DNA of 33,579 nucleotides from Flavobacteriaceae bacterium (GTDB lineage: Bacteria; Bacteroidota; Bacteroidia; Flavobacteriales; Flavobacteriaceae), in the NCBI GenBank assembly GCA_029861705.1, contig JAOTYW010000005.1, positions 1 through 33,579 on the forward strand, given 5' to 3'. Of the stretch, positions 18,331 to 28,728 are shown piece by piece. The stretch's first letter is position 1. Every line of letters begins with the position of its first letter. Position numbers and translations under genes: made by a program. The notes beneath the pieces are model-generated. The model made no database searches. It was not told the DNA's origin and worked only from the letters and a program-made list of their open reading frames with translations.

Positions 18331-19358
18331 CGGATGAGGTGGATCAAAATACGATTTTAATTACCGGTGGAGCTGGCTTTATCGGAAGTAATTTTATTGC
18401 GTATTTTCTGGACCAATATCCCGCGTATCACATTATCAATCTCGATAAACTCACCTATGCGGGAAGCAAGGAAAACATGTCTGACTTCGTTAAGGATTCC
18501 AGGCATACCTTTGTTCAAGGAGATATCTGTGATCAAAAATTACTTAGCCAGATATTTGCATCAAACAGGATAGATGGAGTCATCCATTTCGCGGCAGAAT
18601 CCCATGTAGATCGATCAATTGAAGGCCCGGATGCATTTGTACAAACCAATATTGTTGGCACCTATTTCTTACTTGAGGCAGCAAAGAAAGCCTGGGAAAG
18701 AACTTCTTCGGGGCAGGAAGAATCTCCACGCTTCCATCATATCTCTACAGATGAAGTCTATGGCAGTTTGGGGAAGGAAGGGTATTTTAATGAGCAGTCT
18801 CCCTATGCCCCGAATAGTCCGTATAGTGCTTCTAAAGCAGCATCTGATCATCTAGTACGAAGTTATCATCACACCTATGGAATGAACATTTGCATAACGC
18901 ATTGCTCTAATAATTATGGTCCGCTACAAAACGATGAAAAGCTCATACCAACCATTATTAGAAATGCGATCGAAGGCAGGCCGATACCAATTTATGGCGA
19001 TGGATCTAATGTGCGAGATTGGCTTTATGTAGCCGATCATTGTGATGCTATTGACAAGGTATACCACAAAGGGCGAGCAGGTGAAACATATACGATCGGA
19101 GCCTGTAATGAGCTTGACAACATGTCAATGGCCACCCATATCTGTGAACAGTTGGATATTTACTACCCGAAAGCAAAAGGTTCATATAAAGAGCAAATAA
19201 CTTTGGTAGCTGACAGACCAGGACACGATTTCCGGTATGCGATCGATGCAACTAAAATGTCAAAGGAACTAGGTTGGAAACCACAAACTGAGTTTAATAA
19301 AGGCTTGTTGAAAACCATAAATTGGTTTGTCAAAAAATATAAGATCCAAACAGTATGA
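18327..19358 (+). CDS. rfbB: dTDP-glucose 4,6-dehydratase
   Basis: [67 protein letters not shown]. Confidence 0.97.
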   Translation: MTDEVDQNTILITGGAGFIGSNFIAYFLDQYPAYHIINLDKLTYAGSKENMSDFVKDSRHTFVQGDICDQKLLSQIFASNRIDGVIHFAAESHVDRSIEGPDAFVQTNIVGTYFLLEAAKKAWERTSSGQEESPRFHHISTDEVYGSLGKEGYFNEQSPYAPNSPYSASKAASDHLVRSYHHTYGMNICITHCSNNYGPLQNDEKLIPTIIRNAIEGRPIPIYGDGSNVRDWLYVADHCDAIDKVYHKGRAGETYTIGACNELDNMSMATHICEQLDIYYPKAKGSYKEQITLVADRPGHDFRYAIDATKMSKELGWKPQTEFNKGLLKTINWFVKKYKIQTV

Positions 19359-20215
19359 AAGGTATTATTCTGGCAGGAGGAAGCGGCACGCGTTTATACC
19401 CACTTACCCAAGTGGTAAGTAAGCAACTTATGCCCGTTTATGACAAGCCAATGATCTACTATCCCCTATCTACGCTATTATCTGCGGGGATACAAGATAT
19501 TTTAATCATCACTACCCCCAGTGACCAGCATTTATTTATCCAATTACTGGGTGATGGGTCTCAATTAGGTTGTTCATTTTCCTATGCCGTTCAATCCGAT
19601 CCAAAAGGAATTGCAGACGCATTTTTAATCGGAGCAGACTTTATTGGAGAGGAGAATGTTGCACTAATCTTAGGAGATAATATATTTTACGGTACAGGGC
19701 TCAATACATTGCTGGCAGAATGTACTGATCCCAGCGGGGGTATTATTTTTGGATATCATGTTCAGGACCCTCAGCGATACGGGGTTGTGGAGTTTGATAA
19801 GAATTCGAATGCAATTTCCATTGAGGAAAAACCGAAAACGCCAAAATCAAACTATGCGATACCCGGTATCTATTTTTACGACAATGAAGTGGTTACTATA
19901 GCCCGGGGCATTACACCAAGCAGCCGGGGCGAACTTGAGATCTCCGATATCAACAAAAAGTACCTTGAAATGGGCAAATTACAGGTGCGCCGTATGGACA
20001 GGGGGATGGCATGGCTGGATACAGGCACGGTCAGTTCACTTATGCAAGCTGCACAATTCGTGGAAGTGATCGAAGGCCGCCAGGGGTTGAAGATTGGTTG
20101 TATTGAAGAAGTAGCATATTCCAATGGCTTCATTACAAAGGAGCAATTGCAGTCATTGGCGAGGCCGTTAGTAAAAAGCGGCTATGGAAAATATCTCATG
20201 GATTTAATGAACTAA
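19355..20215 (+). CDS. rfbA: glucose-1-phosphate thymidylyltransferase
   Basis: [86 protein letters not shown]. Confidence 0.98.
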   Translation: MKGIILAGGSGTRLYPLTQVVSKQLMPVYDKPMIYYPLSTLLSAGIQDILIITTPSDQHLFIQLLGDGSQLGCSFSYAVQSDPKGIADAFLIGADFIGEENVALILGDNIFYGTGLNTLLAECTDPSGGIIFGYHVQDPQRYGVVEFDKNSNAISIEEKPKTPKSNYAIPGIYFYDNEVVTIARGITPSSRGELEISDINKKYLEMGKLQVRRMDRGMAWLDTGTVSSLMQAAQFVEVIEGRQGLKIGCIEEVAYSNGFITKEQLQSLARPLVKSGYGKYLMDLMN

Positions 20216-20229
20216 TATCATAACTGCTG

Positions 20230-20775
20230 TTGGAAATAACTAAAACCCATATTGAAGGATTATTCATCTTGAAACCCACTGTTTATGAGGACTTGAGAGG
20301 AGGATTTTTCGAGTCATTCAATAAGCGAAAAATGGAAGCTGCATTGAAAGAAGATTTAAACTTTGTCCAGGACAATCATTCTGTGTCCAGAAGAGGTGTT
20401 CTGAGAGGCTTACATTACCAACTGGGCGAAATGGCCCAGGCAAAAATTGTCCGTGTTGTCTTTGGTTCTGTGCAGGACGTCGTGGTGGATATTCGACCGG
20501 ATAGTCTAACATATGGCGAGCATTTATCGATGGAACTACATGCCGCGGACAGAAATATGATCTTTCTACCGCGCGGAATGGCACATGGATTTCTCGCACT
20601 CGAGGACGATACAGAATTTCTGTATAAATGTGACAATTATTACGATCAGGGTGCAGAGCGAGGAATTCGTTACGATGATAAAACTATTGGAATAAGCTGG
20701 CAGCTACCTGATAAAGACATCATCTTATCAGAGAAGGATCGCAACCTTCCCTATTTAAACTCCTTCTCCCTATGA
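20230..20775 (+). CDS. rfbC: dTDP-4-dehydrorhamnose 3,5-epimerase (TTG start as tracked)
   Basis: DLRGGFFESFNKRK, FVQDNHSVSRRGVLRGLHYQL, VVDIRPDS, FLPRGMAHGFLAL. Confidence 0.96.
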   Translation: MEITKTHIEGLFILKPTVYEDLRGGFFESFNKRKMEAALKEDLNFVQDNHSVSRRGVLRGLHYQLGEMAQAKIVRVVFGSVQDVVVDIRPDSLTYGEHLSMELHAADRNMIFLPRGMAHGFLALEDDTEFLYKCDNYYDQGAERGIRYDDKTIGISWQLPDKDIILSEKDRNLPYLNSFSL

Positions 20776-21557
20776 ACCGTGTTCTGGTAACGGGAGCAGG
20801 AGGGCAGTTGGGGCAACAACTCCAGGAAATTTCTTCAGCATACCCCGAGTTAAAATTCACTTTTGCATCACAAGCAGATTTGGACATTACGGATGAAGAA
20901 GCCCTGGAGTCCTATCTAAAAAATAGCGCATTTGACTATTGTATCAATACTGCGGCATTTACCGATGTGGATGGCGCAGAACGATTTGCTGAACAAGCTT
21001 TTGAGGTTAATGCTACCGGGGTAAAATACCTTGCCATGGCGTGTCATAAACACCATGTAACACTGATACATATTTCTACAGACTATGTTTTTGACGGCAA
21101 AAAGAAAGAAGGATATTTTCCTGAAGACATTGCGAATCCAATTAACGCATACGGCGCCTCAAAACTGCAGGGAGAGATGTATGTAAGACATATTTTAGAG
21201 CAGTATGCGATAATCCGATCTTCCTGGCTTTATTCAGATTATGGTAAAAATTTTTATACAACGATCTCTAAAAAGTTATTGGAAGAAAAATCCATTGGAG
21301 TTACCAACGCACAAACGGGCCGACCCACACACGCCAAAGATTTAGGGAAATTTATTCTGGATTGGATTATGGACAAACAACGGCAATATGGCATTATTCA
21401 CTTTGCCGGTCCAGAGATCATGACTTGGTATGAATTTGCCAAAAAGATAGCTATAGAGCAAGGTCTGGGACACGAAGGAAAGATTGTTAAGGATAATAAT
21501 TATCGTAGTTTTGCGCCAAGGCCGGCACATAGTGTCCTGCGCATGCATAAAGCTTAA
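20772..21557 (+). CDS. rfbD: dTDP-4-dehydrorhamnose reductase, C-terminus apparently frameshifted
   Basis: VLVTGAGGQLGQQLQEI, INTAAFTDVDGAE, HISTDYVFDGKK, YGASKLQGE; ends early at SVLRMHKA*, with typical end NIPWLKEI* in the +1 frame at 21556-21582. Confidence 0.92.
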   Translation: MNRVLVTGAGGQLGQQLQEISSAYPELKFTFASQADLDITDEEALESYLKNSAFDYCINTAAFTDVDGAERFAEQAFEVNATGVKYLAMACHKHHVTLIHISTDYVFDGKKKEGYFPEDIANPINAYGASKLQGEMYVRHILEQYAIIRSSWLYSDYGKNFYTTISKKLLEEKSIGVTNAQTGRPTHAKDLGKFILDWIMDKQRQYGIIHFAGPEIMTWYEFAKKIAIEQGLGHEGKIVKDNNYRSFAPRPAHSVLRMHKA

Positions 21558-21563
21558 TATTCC

Positions 21564-22691
21564 GTGGTTAAAAGAAATCTGATCATTTTTGGTACTCGCC
21601 CCGAGGCCATTAAAATGGCTCCTTTGATTAGTGCATTTGCAAAAGATCAGGAGCATTTTGAAACCAGGGTCTGTGTGACAGCACAACACAGGGAGATGCT
21701 GGATCAGGTGTTGGACTTCTTCGGTATTACACCGGATTACGACCTCAACCTTATGAAGCCCGGGCAGCATTTATATGGGCTTACTGCTGCAATAATTGAA
21801 TCTTTGAAACCCGTTTTAGAAGAGTTTAAACCTGACTTCGTTTTTGTACATGGAGATACAACAACAACCATGGCTAGCTCTATTGCTGCCTTCTATGCCG
21901 GCGCCAAAGTATGTCATGTAGAAGCTGGCTTGCGAACTTTTAACAAATGGGCTCCTTTTCCTGAAGAAATGAATAGAAAGATCACAGGTTGCCTTGCCGA
22001 TTATCATTTCGCACCAACTCAGACTTCCTTCGATAACCTGATCAGAGAAAACACCAACAAAGAACAGATATTAATAACTGGGAATACGGTAATAGATGCC
22101 TTGCAATTCAGTACGGCAAAAGTGTCTGAAGGGCATTTTTCGGACGATGAAATTGAGCAATTGAAAAGTAAATTAGATTTTGAAAAGAAAATCATTTTAG
22201 TAACGGGCCATAGACGTGAAAATCACGGCCAGGGTTTTTTGAATATTTGCCATGCCTTAAAAACATTGGCTAATGAACATGGCGATATTGAAATAATCTA
22301 TCCTGTACATCTTAATCCCAAAGTCCAGGAACCCGTATATAGGATTTTGGGAAACCAGCCTAACATCCACTTAGTGGATCCCTTAGGATATCCGGCATTT
22401 GTATGGCTTATGAATCAAAGTCATTTAATAATTACAGATAGTGGAGGTGTTCAGGAAGAAGCTCCGAGCCTTGGAAAGCCCGTACTTGTGATGCGGGAAA
22501 ATACTGAGCGTCCTGAAGCGGTTGAAGCCGGCACCGTGGTCATGGTGGGGACTTCCCCGGAGAAGATTGTATCAGAGGCAAAAGAACTTTTGCTCAACCC
22601 GGATAGATACAAAGAAATGTCTGCCCGCCACAATCCGTATGGTGATGGCCTGGCTTCGAAAAGAATTGTAGATTTTATATTGGCAAAATAA
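21564..22691 (+). CDS. wecB: UDP-N-acetylglucosamine 2-epimerase (non-hydrolysing; GTG start)
   Basis: LIIFGTRPEAIKMAPLI, VHGDTTTTMASSIAAFYAGAKVCHVEAGLRTF, TGHRRENHG, ITDSGGVQEEAPSLGKPVLVMRENTERPEA. Confidence 0.97.
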   Translation: MVKRNLIIFGTRPEAIKMAPLISAFAKDQEHFETRVCVTAQHREMLDQVLDFFGITPDYDLNLMKPGQHLYGLTAAIIESLKPVLEEFKPDFVFVHGDTTTTMASSIAAFYAGAKVCHVEAGLRTFNKWAPFPEEMNRKITGCLADYHFAPTQTSFDNLIRENTNKEQILITGNTVIDALQFSTAKVSEGHFSDDEIEQLKSKLDFEKKIILVTGHRRENHGQGFLNICHALKTLANEHGDIEIIYPVHLNPKVQEPVYRILGNQPNIHLVDPLGYPAFVWLMNQSHLIITDSGGVQEEAPSLGKPVLVMRENTERPEAVEAGTVVMVGTSPEKIVSEAKELLLNPDRYKEMSARHNPYGDGLASKRIVDFILAK

Positions 22692-22692
22692 T

Positions 22693-23904
22693 ATGAATGA
22701 TCACCAGGTAGTAATGATGGGTTTGGGATATATTGGCCTTCCTACCGCAGCTTTGATTGCAAAAAATGGTACCAGAGTAATTGGTGTGGATATCAATGAG
22801 GAAGTAGTCAAAGTCATAAACTCAGGGAAGGTTCATATTATTGAACCCCAATTAGAGAATGAAGTTTCTACCGCGGTCAAAAGCGGACTCCTTACTGCAC
22901 ATACTGCACCTGTAGAGGGGGATGTGTATTTGATAGTAGTACCTACACCATTTAAAGGGAAACACGAACCTGATATATCCTATGTTGAAGCGGCAACGCG
23001 AACTATCTTGCCTTTGCTTAAGGAGGGTGACTTGTATATAATTGAATCTACTTCCCCAATTGGCACCACGGAAAAAATGAGAGATCTGATCTATGAGAGC
23101 AGACCTGAACTGGAAAACACCTTGTTTATTGCCTATTGCCCAGAGCGAGTCTTGCCGGGCAATGTCATGCATGAACTTGTACATAATGATCGTGTAATTG
23201 GGGGGATTGACGACCAATCTACCGAAAAGGCATCAGCCTTCTACAGCCAATATGTAAAGGGTAATTTGCACAAGACGAATGCACGTACGGCAGAAATGTG
23301 CAAGCTTGTGGAGAACTCCTCACGCGACGTACAGATCGCATTTGCCAATGAACTCTCACTCATTTGTGATAAAGCCGATATCAACGTCTGGGAATTGATC
23401 AATTTGGCCAATAGGCATCCCCGCGTAAATATTCTTAGTCCCGGTTCCGGTGTAGGAGGACATTGCATTGCCGTGGATCCATATTTTATCGTCAGCGATT
23501 ATCCTTTGGAATCAAAAATCATTGGGGCCGCCCGTGAAATAAATAATTATAAGTCGTTTTGGTGTGCCGAAAAAATACATCGAACCAAATTACAGTTCGA
23601 ATTAGATCATGGAAGGAAGCCTTCAATAGCCATAATGGGGCTGGCGTTCAAACCAAATATCGATGATCTCAGAGAATCGCCTTCTAAGTGGATAGCAGAA
23701 AAAGTGCTGCAGCAAGCCAACAATGAAACGTATTACATAGTGGAACCCAACATTTCTTCGCATGACTCATATACACTTACGCCATTTAAAGAGGCAGTTA
23801 AAAAAGCAGATATAATTGCCTTCCTGGTTGCACATAAGGAATTCAAAAAAATTGATATCCCTACAGACAAAATAGTTTTAGACTTTTGTGGGGTTACGGA
23901 ATAA
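22693..23904 (+). CDS. wecC: UDP-N-acetyl-D-mannosamine dehydrogenase-type nucleotide-sugar dehydrogenase
   Basis: MMGLGYIGLPTAALIAKNGTRVIGVDIN, VPTPFKGKHEPDISYV, ESTSPIGTTEKM, GVGGHCIAVDPYFIV, GLAFKPNIDDLRESPS. Confidence 0.93.
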   Translation: MNDHQVVMMGLGYIGLPTAALIAKNGTRVIGVDINEEVVKVINSGKVHIIEPQLENEVSTAVKSGLLTAHTAPVEGDVYLIVVPTPFKGKHEPDISYVEAATRTILPLLKEGDLYIIESTSPIGTTEKMRDLIYESRPELENTLFIAYCPERVLPGNVMHELVHNDRVIGGIDDQSTEKASAFYSQYVKGNLHKTNARTAEMCKLVENSSRDVQIAFANELSLICDKADINVWELINLANRHPRVNILSPGSGVGGHCIAVDPYFIVSDYPLESKIIGAAREINNYKSFWCAEKIHRTKLQFELDHGRKPSIAIMGLAFKPNIDDLRESPSKWIAEKVLQQANNETYYIVEPNISSHDSYTLTPFKEAVKKADIIAFLVAHKEFKKIDIPTDKIVLDFCGVTE

Positions 23905-23933
23905 GATGGTAAAAGCATGCCTATAAAAGTGCA

Positions 23934-25241
23934 TTGAAACAGCAACTTCAAAATATTTGGCAAGATTCGGATCGTAAAGAGATCCTGACCAAGGGATTCT
24001 CATTTCTGACGATACGTACTGCCGGGCTTTTAGCAGGCTACATTTTCACTTACCTGATCACCATCAATTACGGAGCTTCGGTTTATGGCCTTATTTCTCT
24101 TTGTTTCTCCCTCTTCATATTCGCAGGTATCCTGGGACGTTTAGGGACCGATATTAATTTGGTAAAGTTTTATTCTGACGAGAATAATCTTGGGGCTTCA
24201 GGACTGTTCTATAGGGTATTGATAAAATCTTTTTTGGCAGCGTCCCTGCTAGGCGCTTTGCTTTACTGGGGTCAGGATCTGTTTGTAATTTCCTTATTCG
24301 ATAAACCCCAACTCAGACCTTATATTTTATGGACTGCCCTGGCCATTCCTTTTTGGTCTGCCACCTTGGTATGTGCAGGAGTCCTCAGGGCAAGAAAGCA
24401 AAATAAGTGGTTTGCTTTTTTAAACAACCCAGGGAGATTTGCATTGGCAACGCTTGCATTGATTATCCTCTGGGCATGGGCTGATTCGCCGATCAATGCG
24501 ATAAAAGCACACTTTTATGGTGTAGCTGCTATGGCTTTAATTGCCTTTATTACCTGTATTTTGGGTTTTAAGAAATTTACACTTAGCTCTAACTGGAATT
24601 CCTGGATCTTTATTAGAGAATCCCTGCCAATGATGTTGTCTTCAACTATCCTTGTACTTCTGGGCTGGCTTGATACATTTGTGTTGGGGATCTTTGAAAC
24701 AGATGCCAATATTGGCATTTATAATGTGGCCTTGAAAATTAGTCTTCTCACAGGATTCGGACTTCAGGCAATTAACTCGATACTAGCTCCTAAATTGGCC
24801 AAAACTCATTCAGAAGGCAAGCTGCATCTTTTCAAAGGTTTAATTCGTTTCTCTACCAGGATCAATTTCTTTGCTACACTTGTAATAGTAATTGGCATCC
24901 TGATATTCCATCGGGGTTTGCTATCTATTTTTGGAGAAGAGTTTATAAGCGGAGCAACAGTACTGATCATCCTTTGCCTGGGTCAATTGATCAATGCTAT
25001 GTCGGGATCCATCGGGGAGATCATGTTGATGACCGGAAGGCAAATCCCCTATCAATATATAATGTTGGCGGCCCTTTTTCTAAACATTGTTCTGAATTTC
25101 ACATTGATTCCATTATATGGTATTTTAGGAGCGGCCATAGCTACTGCAAGTAGTATAGCCTTTTGGAATATTACCGGGGCGGTATATTTAAAGAGAAACG
25201 CAGGTCTTGAGTCCTATTATAATCCATTTAAACATAATTAA
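23934..25241 (+). CDS. polysaccharide flippase, Wzx/MOP superfamily (copy 1; TTG start)
   Basis: Polytopic, 435 aa; LNIVLNFTLIPLYGILGAAIATASS typical of flippases. Confidence 0.88.
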   Translation: MKQQLQNIWQDSDRKEILTKGFSFLTIRTAGLLAGYIFTYLITINYGASVYGLISLCFSLFIFAGILGRLGTDINLVKFYSDENNLGASGLFYRVLIKSFLAASLLGALLYWGQDLFVISLFDKPQLRPYILWTALAIPFWSATLVCAGVLRARKQNKWFAFLNNPGRFALATLALIILWAWADSPINAIKAHFYGVAAMALIAFITCILGFKKFTLSSNWNSWIFIRESLPMMLSSTILVLLGWLDTFVLGIFETDANIGIYNVALKISLLTGFGLQAINSILAPKLAKTHSEGKLHLFKGLIRFSTRINFFATLVIVIGILIFHRGLLSIFGEEFISGATVLIILCLGQLINAMSGSIGEIMLMTGRQIPYQYIMLAALFLNIVLNFTLIPLYGILGAAIATASSIAFWNITGAVYLKRNAGLESYYNPFKHN

Positions 25242-25273
25242 AACAACCGAGGAGGCAATCATAATTATCATGA

Positions 25274-26557
25274 ATGGGATTTAAAGAAGCCATAAAATCA
25301 TTGTCTTTTCTTTGGGCAGGGTCATTAATTGGTAGCGGAAGCACCTTTTTGATTTATCTTATACTGGCACGAGAGATAGGCCCGGCTATGTACGGATTAT
25401 TTTCTTCTGCTTTGGCAACGATAATGATCCTCTCTCTTTTAGCAGGCTTTGGCATCCCTCAGGTATGGTTAAAGTTTTTTGGTAAAGAAGGGTGGGACGC
25501 GATTAGATGGATAAAACCATCACTACAATTTGTCGGATTAACGCTTATATTTATAACTGGCCTGGTACTACTATTGGCGTGGATACAACAGAATGACAAG
25601 TTTACGGGCAATTTGCTTTTACTATTAATATTTTTTGTATCCGGTTATATTTCCGTTCAATTGGTTTCAGCCAAACTTCAGCTAGAAGAACGGTACACAC
25701 TACTATCATTATGGCAACTTTTGCCCAATTTCTCTCGCTTACTAGTCGTAGTAATATGTTTTTATGTTTTACAGCTAGAATTAAATGTCATAGATATCGG
25801 AATAATCTATTCGACAATTGGAATTAGTCTTACACTGATAGCCCTATGGGAATTGTATAAATTGGTATTGGGCAAGATCCGATTAGTAGGCCATAAAAAG
25901 CCAACAAATAATGCAACGGATATACCAAAAATTAGAGAAGTAATTCGTGAGGCATGGCCGTTTGGTTTCGCTGGAATTTTTGCTTTTATATATATTCAGA
26001 GCGATATTATAATGCTGAAGTACCTTATCAGCGATTCTGAAGCGGGATATTACAATGTTGCTTTTACTATCCTATTCGCAATAATGACCATTCCTACAGT
26101 AATATTCAGTAGGTATTTGAGCCCCAAATATCATAGATGGGCTCACCATGACAAAGACAAGTTTTTTCAAACATTTAATCGAGGCAATCGGATTATGGTC
26201 ATATCTGGAATCGGAATTTGCCTTGGAGTAGTTGTGTTGTCTTCTTATTTCATACCGCTGCTTTTTGGTGATCAATACAGGCCATCTGTAGTGATGACCG
26301 ATATATTGGCAATTACAATACCGTTTACTTTTCTGGCGTACAGTTACGGAGCTACATTGTTGACCAGTGAGCATATGAAATTGAAAGTGCGTCTTATGGG
26401 AATGGTTGCCGTTTTTAATATAGTATTAAACATTATTTTAATTAACGGTTACGGTGCCATCGGAGCGGCAATTTCTACCGTTCTCAGCAACGTACTTTTA
26501 ATGCTTTTGTATAGACACTTTACTTGGAAAAAAGTTTTTGATAAGAATATGGCATGA
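25274..26557 (+). CDS. polysaccharide flippase, Wzx/MOP superfamily (copy 2)
   Basis: Polytopic, 427 aa; FNIVLNIILINGYGAIGAAISTVLSNVLLM. Confidence 0.88.
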   Translation: MGFKEAIKSLSFLWAGSLIGSGSTFLIYLILAREIGPAMYGLFSSALATIMILSLLAGFGIPQVWLKFFGKEGWDAIRWIKPSLQFVGLTLIFITGLVLLLAWIQQNDKFTGNLLLLLIFFVSGYISVQLVSAKLQLEERYTLLSLWQLLPNFSRLLVVVICFYVLQLELNVIDIGIIYSTIGISLTLIALWELYKLVLGKIRLVGHKKPTNNATDIPKIREVIREAWPFGFAGIFAFIYIQSDIIMLKYLISDSEAGYYNVAFTILFAIMTIPTVIFSRYLSPKYHRWAHHDKDKFFQTFNRGNRIMVISGIGICLGVVVLSSYFIPLLFGDQYRPSVVMTDILAITIPFTFLAYSYGATLLTSEHMKLKVRLMGMVAVFNIVLNIILINGYGAIGAAISTVLSNVLLMLLYRHFTWKKVFDKNMA

Positions 26558-27543
26558 AGCAGATCAAGCAAAATATTCGACTGGTATTGAGAGGAATCTA
26601 TAGAATTGCCAATGGCTTTCTGGGGTTTGCTTATGATTTTCGAAGATTTGTTTCATATGGAGGTTGGAAAGAGACATTGTCTGATAAAGAAATGAGAAAT
26701 TATAACATTATGATGGCTTATCACGGATTGGAAAAGAGCCTGAGTTATAAGAATAGAGATCCTAATGCTGGGTGGAGTGCTGCGGAAAAAGTTTTTTTAA
26801 AGCTTACACAATTAAAAGGCATCACAGATATTGGATATCATGACAAGGCAGCTAAGGAGGTTTTGACAACTTTTCTAACCTTAGCTGTTAATATAGATAA
26901 ACCCAGGGCTAAACAAATGCTTTCAGCATTAAAAGAATTACCACTAAGTTCAGAAGATATGCATGGCGCCAAGGAATTTTCGGGAGATCTCTATCGCCAA
27001 GGAGTCTTAGCAAATCCAGAGGCCTTCTTTAATTCCAGGTATTCGTTGAGAGAGTACAAAGAGGAGACTGTGGATGATGAGTTAGTGAAGCGAGCGATTA
27101 AACTTGCTATGAAGACCCCGTCTGTTTGTAATAGGCATGCCTGGCATATATACCATGCCAGCGATAGGGAAATCATAGATAAAGCGTTGAGTTATCAAAA
27201 TGGTAACCGTCCGTTTGGTAAAAAAATACCTAACCTGTTAATAATCACAACAGACCTAAAGGCCTTCTTTGCAGGGCACGAACATTACCAGCATTGGATT
27301 GACGGAGGCTTATTTTCAATGTCTATCATGTATGCATTGCACTCTCTGGGGCTGGCTTCCTGCCCTTTGAATTGGAGCCAAAGACCAAAAACAGATCGGG
27401 CCTTACGCAAGGCGATCGAGATAAAACCCAACCATACAGTAATTATGATGATGGCATTAGGCTATCCGGATGAATTCAACAAGGTTTGTAGTTCTTCCAG
27501 AAGGCCATTCGAGGATATCTACAGCGAAATGAAAATGAAATGA
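26554..27543 (+). CDS. nitroreductase-family protein with long N-terminal extension
   Basis: Nitroreductase-like SRYSLREYKEETVDDELVKRAIKLAMKTPSVCNRHAWHIY and IDGGLFSMSIMYALHSLGLASCPLNW begin only after about 160 residues. Confidence 0.85.
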   Translation: MKQIKQNIRLVLRGIYRIANGFLGFAYDFRRFVSYGGWKETLSDKEMRNYNIMMAYHGLEKSLSYKNRDPNAGWSAAEKVFLKLTQLKGITDIGYHDKAAKEVLTTFLTLAVNIDKPRAKQMLSALKELPLSSEDMHGAKEFSGDLYRQGVLANPEAFFNSRYSLREYKEETVDDELVKRAIKLAMKTPSVCNRHAWHIYHASDREIIDKALSYQNGNRPFGKKIPNLLIITTDLKAFFAGHEHYQHWIDGGLFSMSIMYALHSLGLASCPLNWSQRPKTDRALRKAIEIKPNHTVIMMMALGYPDEFNKVCSSSRRPFEDIYSEMKMK

Positions 27544-28655
27544 AAATTGCATTAATAACGGTTCACAAAGTAACCAATTTCGGTGCGCTAATGCAGGCAT
27601 ATGCTAGCAAATTGATATTGTCCCGATTTGGAAAAGTCTCTGTTATAGATTACAAAAATCCTTTCTTGGACAAGCAAATGCATTTATTCAGATTTAAATT
27701 GTCTGTTCATGGATTTAAAATGCTCGCCCATGACATTTTAAATTTTGGGAATCGTTGGAAATACCGCAAGAAATTCAAGGATTTTATCAGGACCAATTAT
27801 AATCTTACGGAACCCTATACTTCTAAAAAATTGCAAAACCAGGAAATCGCTTTAGAGTATGATGTCTTTGTATGCGGTAGCGATCAGATCTGGAATCCTA
27901 AAATAATTAATCCTAATTCTCAGATAGATCCTAACTATTTTTTGGCTTTTGCTCCCCCTTCTTCATGTAAAATATCTTTTGCATCTAGTATGGGGAATTA
28001 TAGTTTTAATCCACAAGAGGCCGAATATTTAAGATCCTTACTGAAAGACTTTCATGCAATTTCTGTGCGTGAAAAGGAAGGTCGTGATTTTCTTGAAAAT
28101 TTATTTTCTGAAAAGACGATCCACCATGTTCTGGACCCCACTTTATTACTGTCCAAGGAGGATTGGCTGGAGACACTAGATACCCGTGATCCAGTGGTCA
28201 ACACGCCGTACATTCTTGTATATTCAGTACCTCGAACTGCTTTGTTACGAAAGGCAGTCACCTACTATTCGACCAAATTTGGAATGAAAGTAGTGGCAAT
28301 AGACAAAATGTTATTTCCCATGAAATCTGTAGACATTCACCATAGTAAAGGTGGCCCTGAAGATTTTATTCGATTATTCGCGAACGCCTCCTTCGTCATC
28401 ACAGATTCTTTTCATGGAACTTGCTTTTCAGTCAATTTTGAAAAACCTTTTGTTTGTATTCCAGCAACGCCTAAAGCCAATCGGCAGGAAGGCCTTCTTG
28501 GATCATTAGGACTAATGCAGCATATTGTATACGAAGAAAGCAGTTTTAAAAACATACCTAAAACTCTGGACTATCAAAATGCAAAGGCACGAATGCAGGA
28601 ACTTCGAAAGCAATCGCTTTCCTTTTTATCCACAGCTTTGAATAGCATTCCCTAG
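27540..28655 (+). CDS. polysaccharide pyruvyl transferase family protein
   Basis: KIALITVHKVTNFGALMQAYASKLIL, DVFVCGSDQIWNPKI, FASSMGN, AISVREKEGRDFL, DPTLLLSKEDW, FVITDSFHGTCFSVNFEKPFVCIP. Confidence 0.92.
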   Translation: MKIALITVHKVTNFGALMQAYASKLILSRFGKVSVIDYKNPFLDKQMHLFRFKLSVHGFKMLAHDILNFGNRWKYRKKFKDFIRTNYNLTEPYTSKKLQNQEIALEYDVFVCGSDQIWNPKIINPNSQIDPNYFLAFAPPSSCKISFASSMGNYSFNPQEAEYLRSLLKDFHAISVREKEGRDFLENLFSEKTIHHVLDPTLLLSKEDWLETLDTRDPVVNTPYILVYSVPRTALLRKAVTYYSTKFGMKVVAIDKMLFPMKSVDIHHSKGGPEDFIRLFANASFVITDSFHGTCFSVNFEKPFVCIPATPKANRQEGLLGSLGLMQHIVYEESSFKNIPKTLDYQNAKARMQELRKQSLSFLSTALNSIP

Positions 28656-28728
28656 TATTTAGCGCTTGATTTTTTGGTATATGGGCCTTCCATTATTAGT
28701 AGTTTTGTTGTTGAACAAATCTTGAAAT

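Noticed and set aside
28627-28635. TTATCCACA, a DnaA-box-like sequence
   Set aside because: Single copy inside the pyruvyl transferase coding region; no cluster or AT-rich unwinding element, so likely chance despite the nearby parS candidate.
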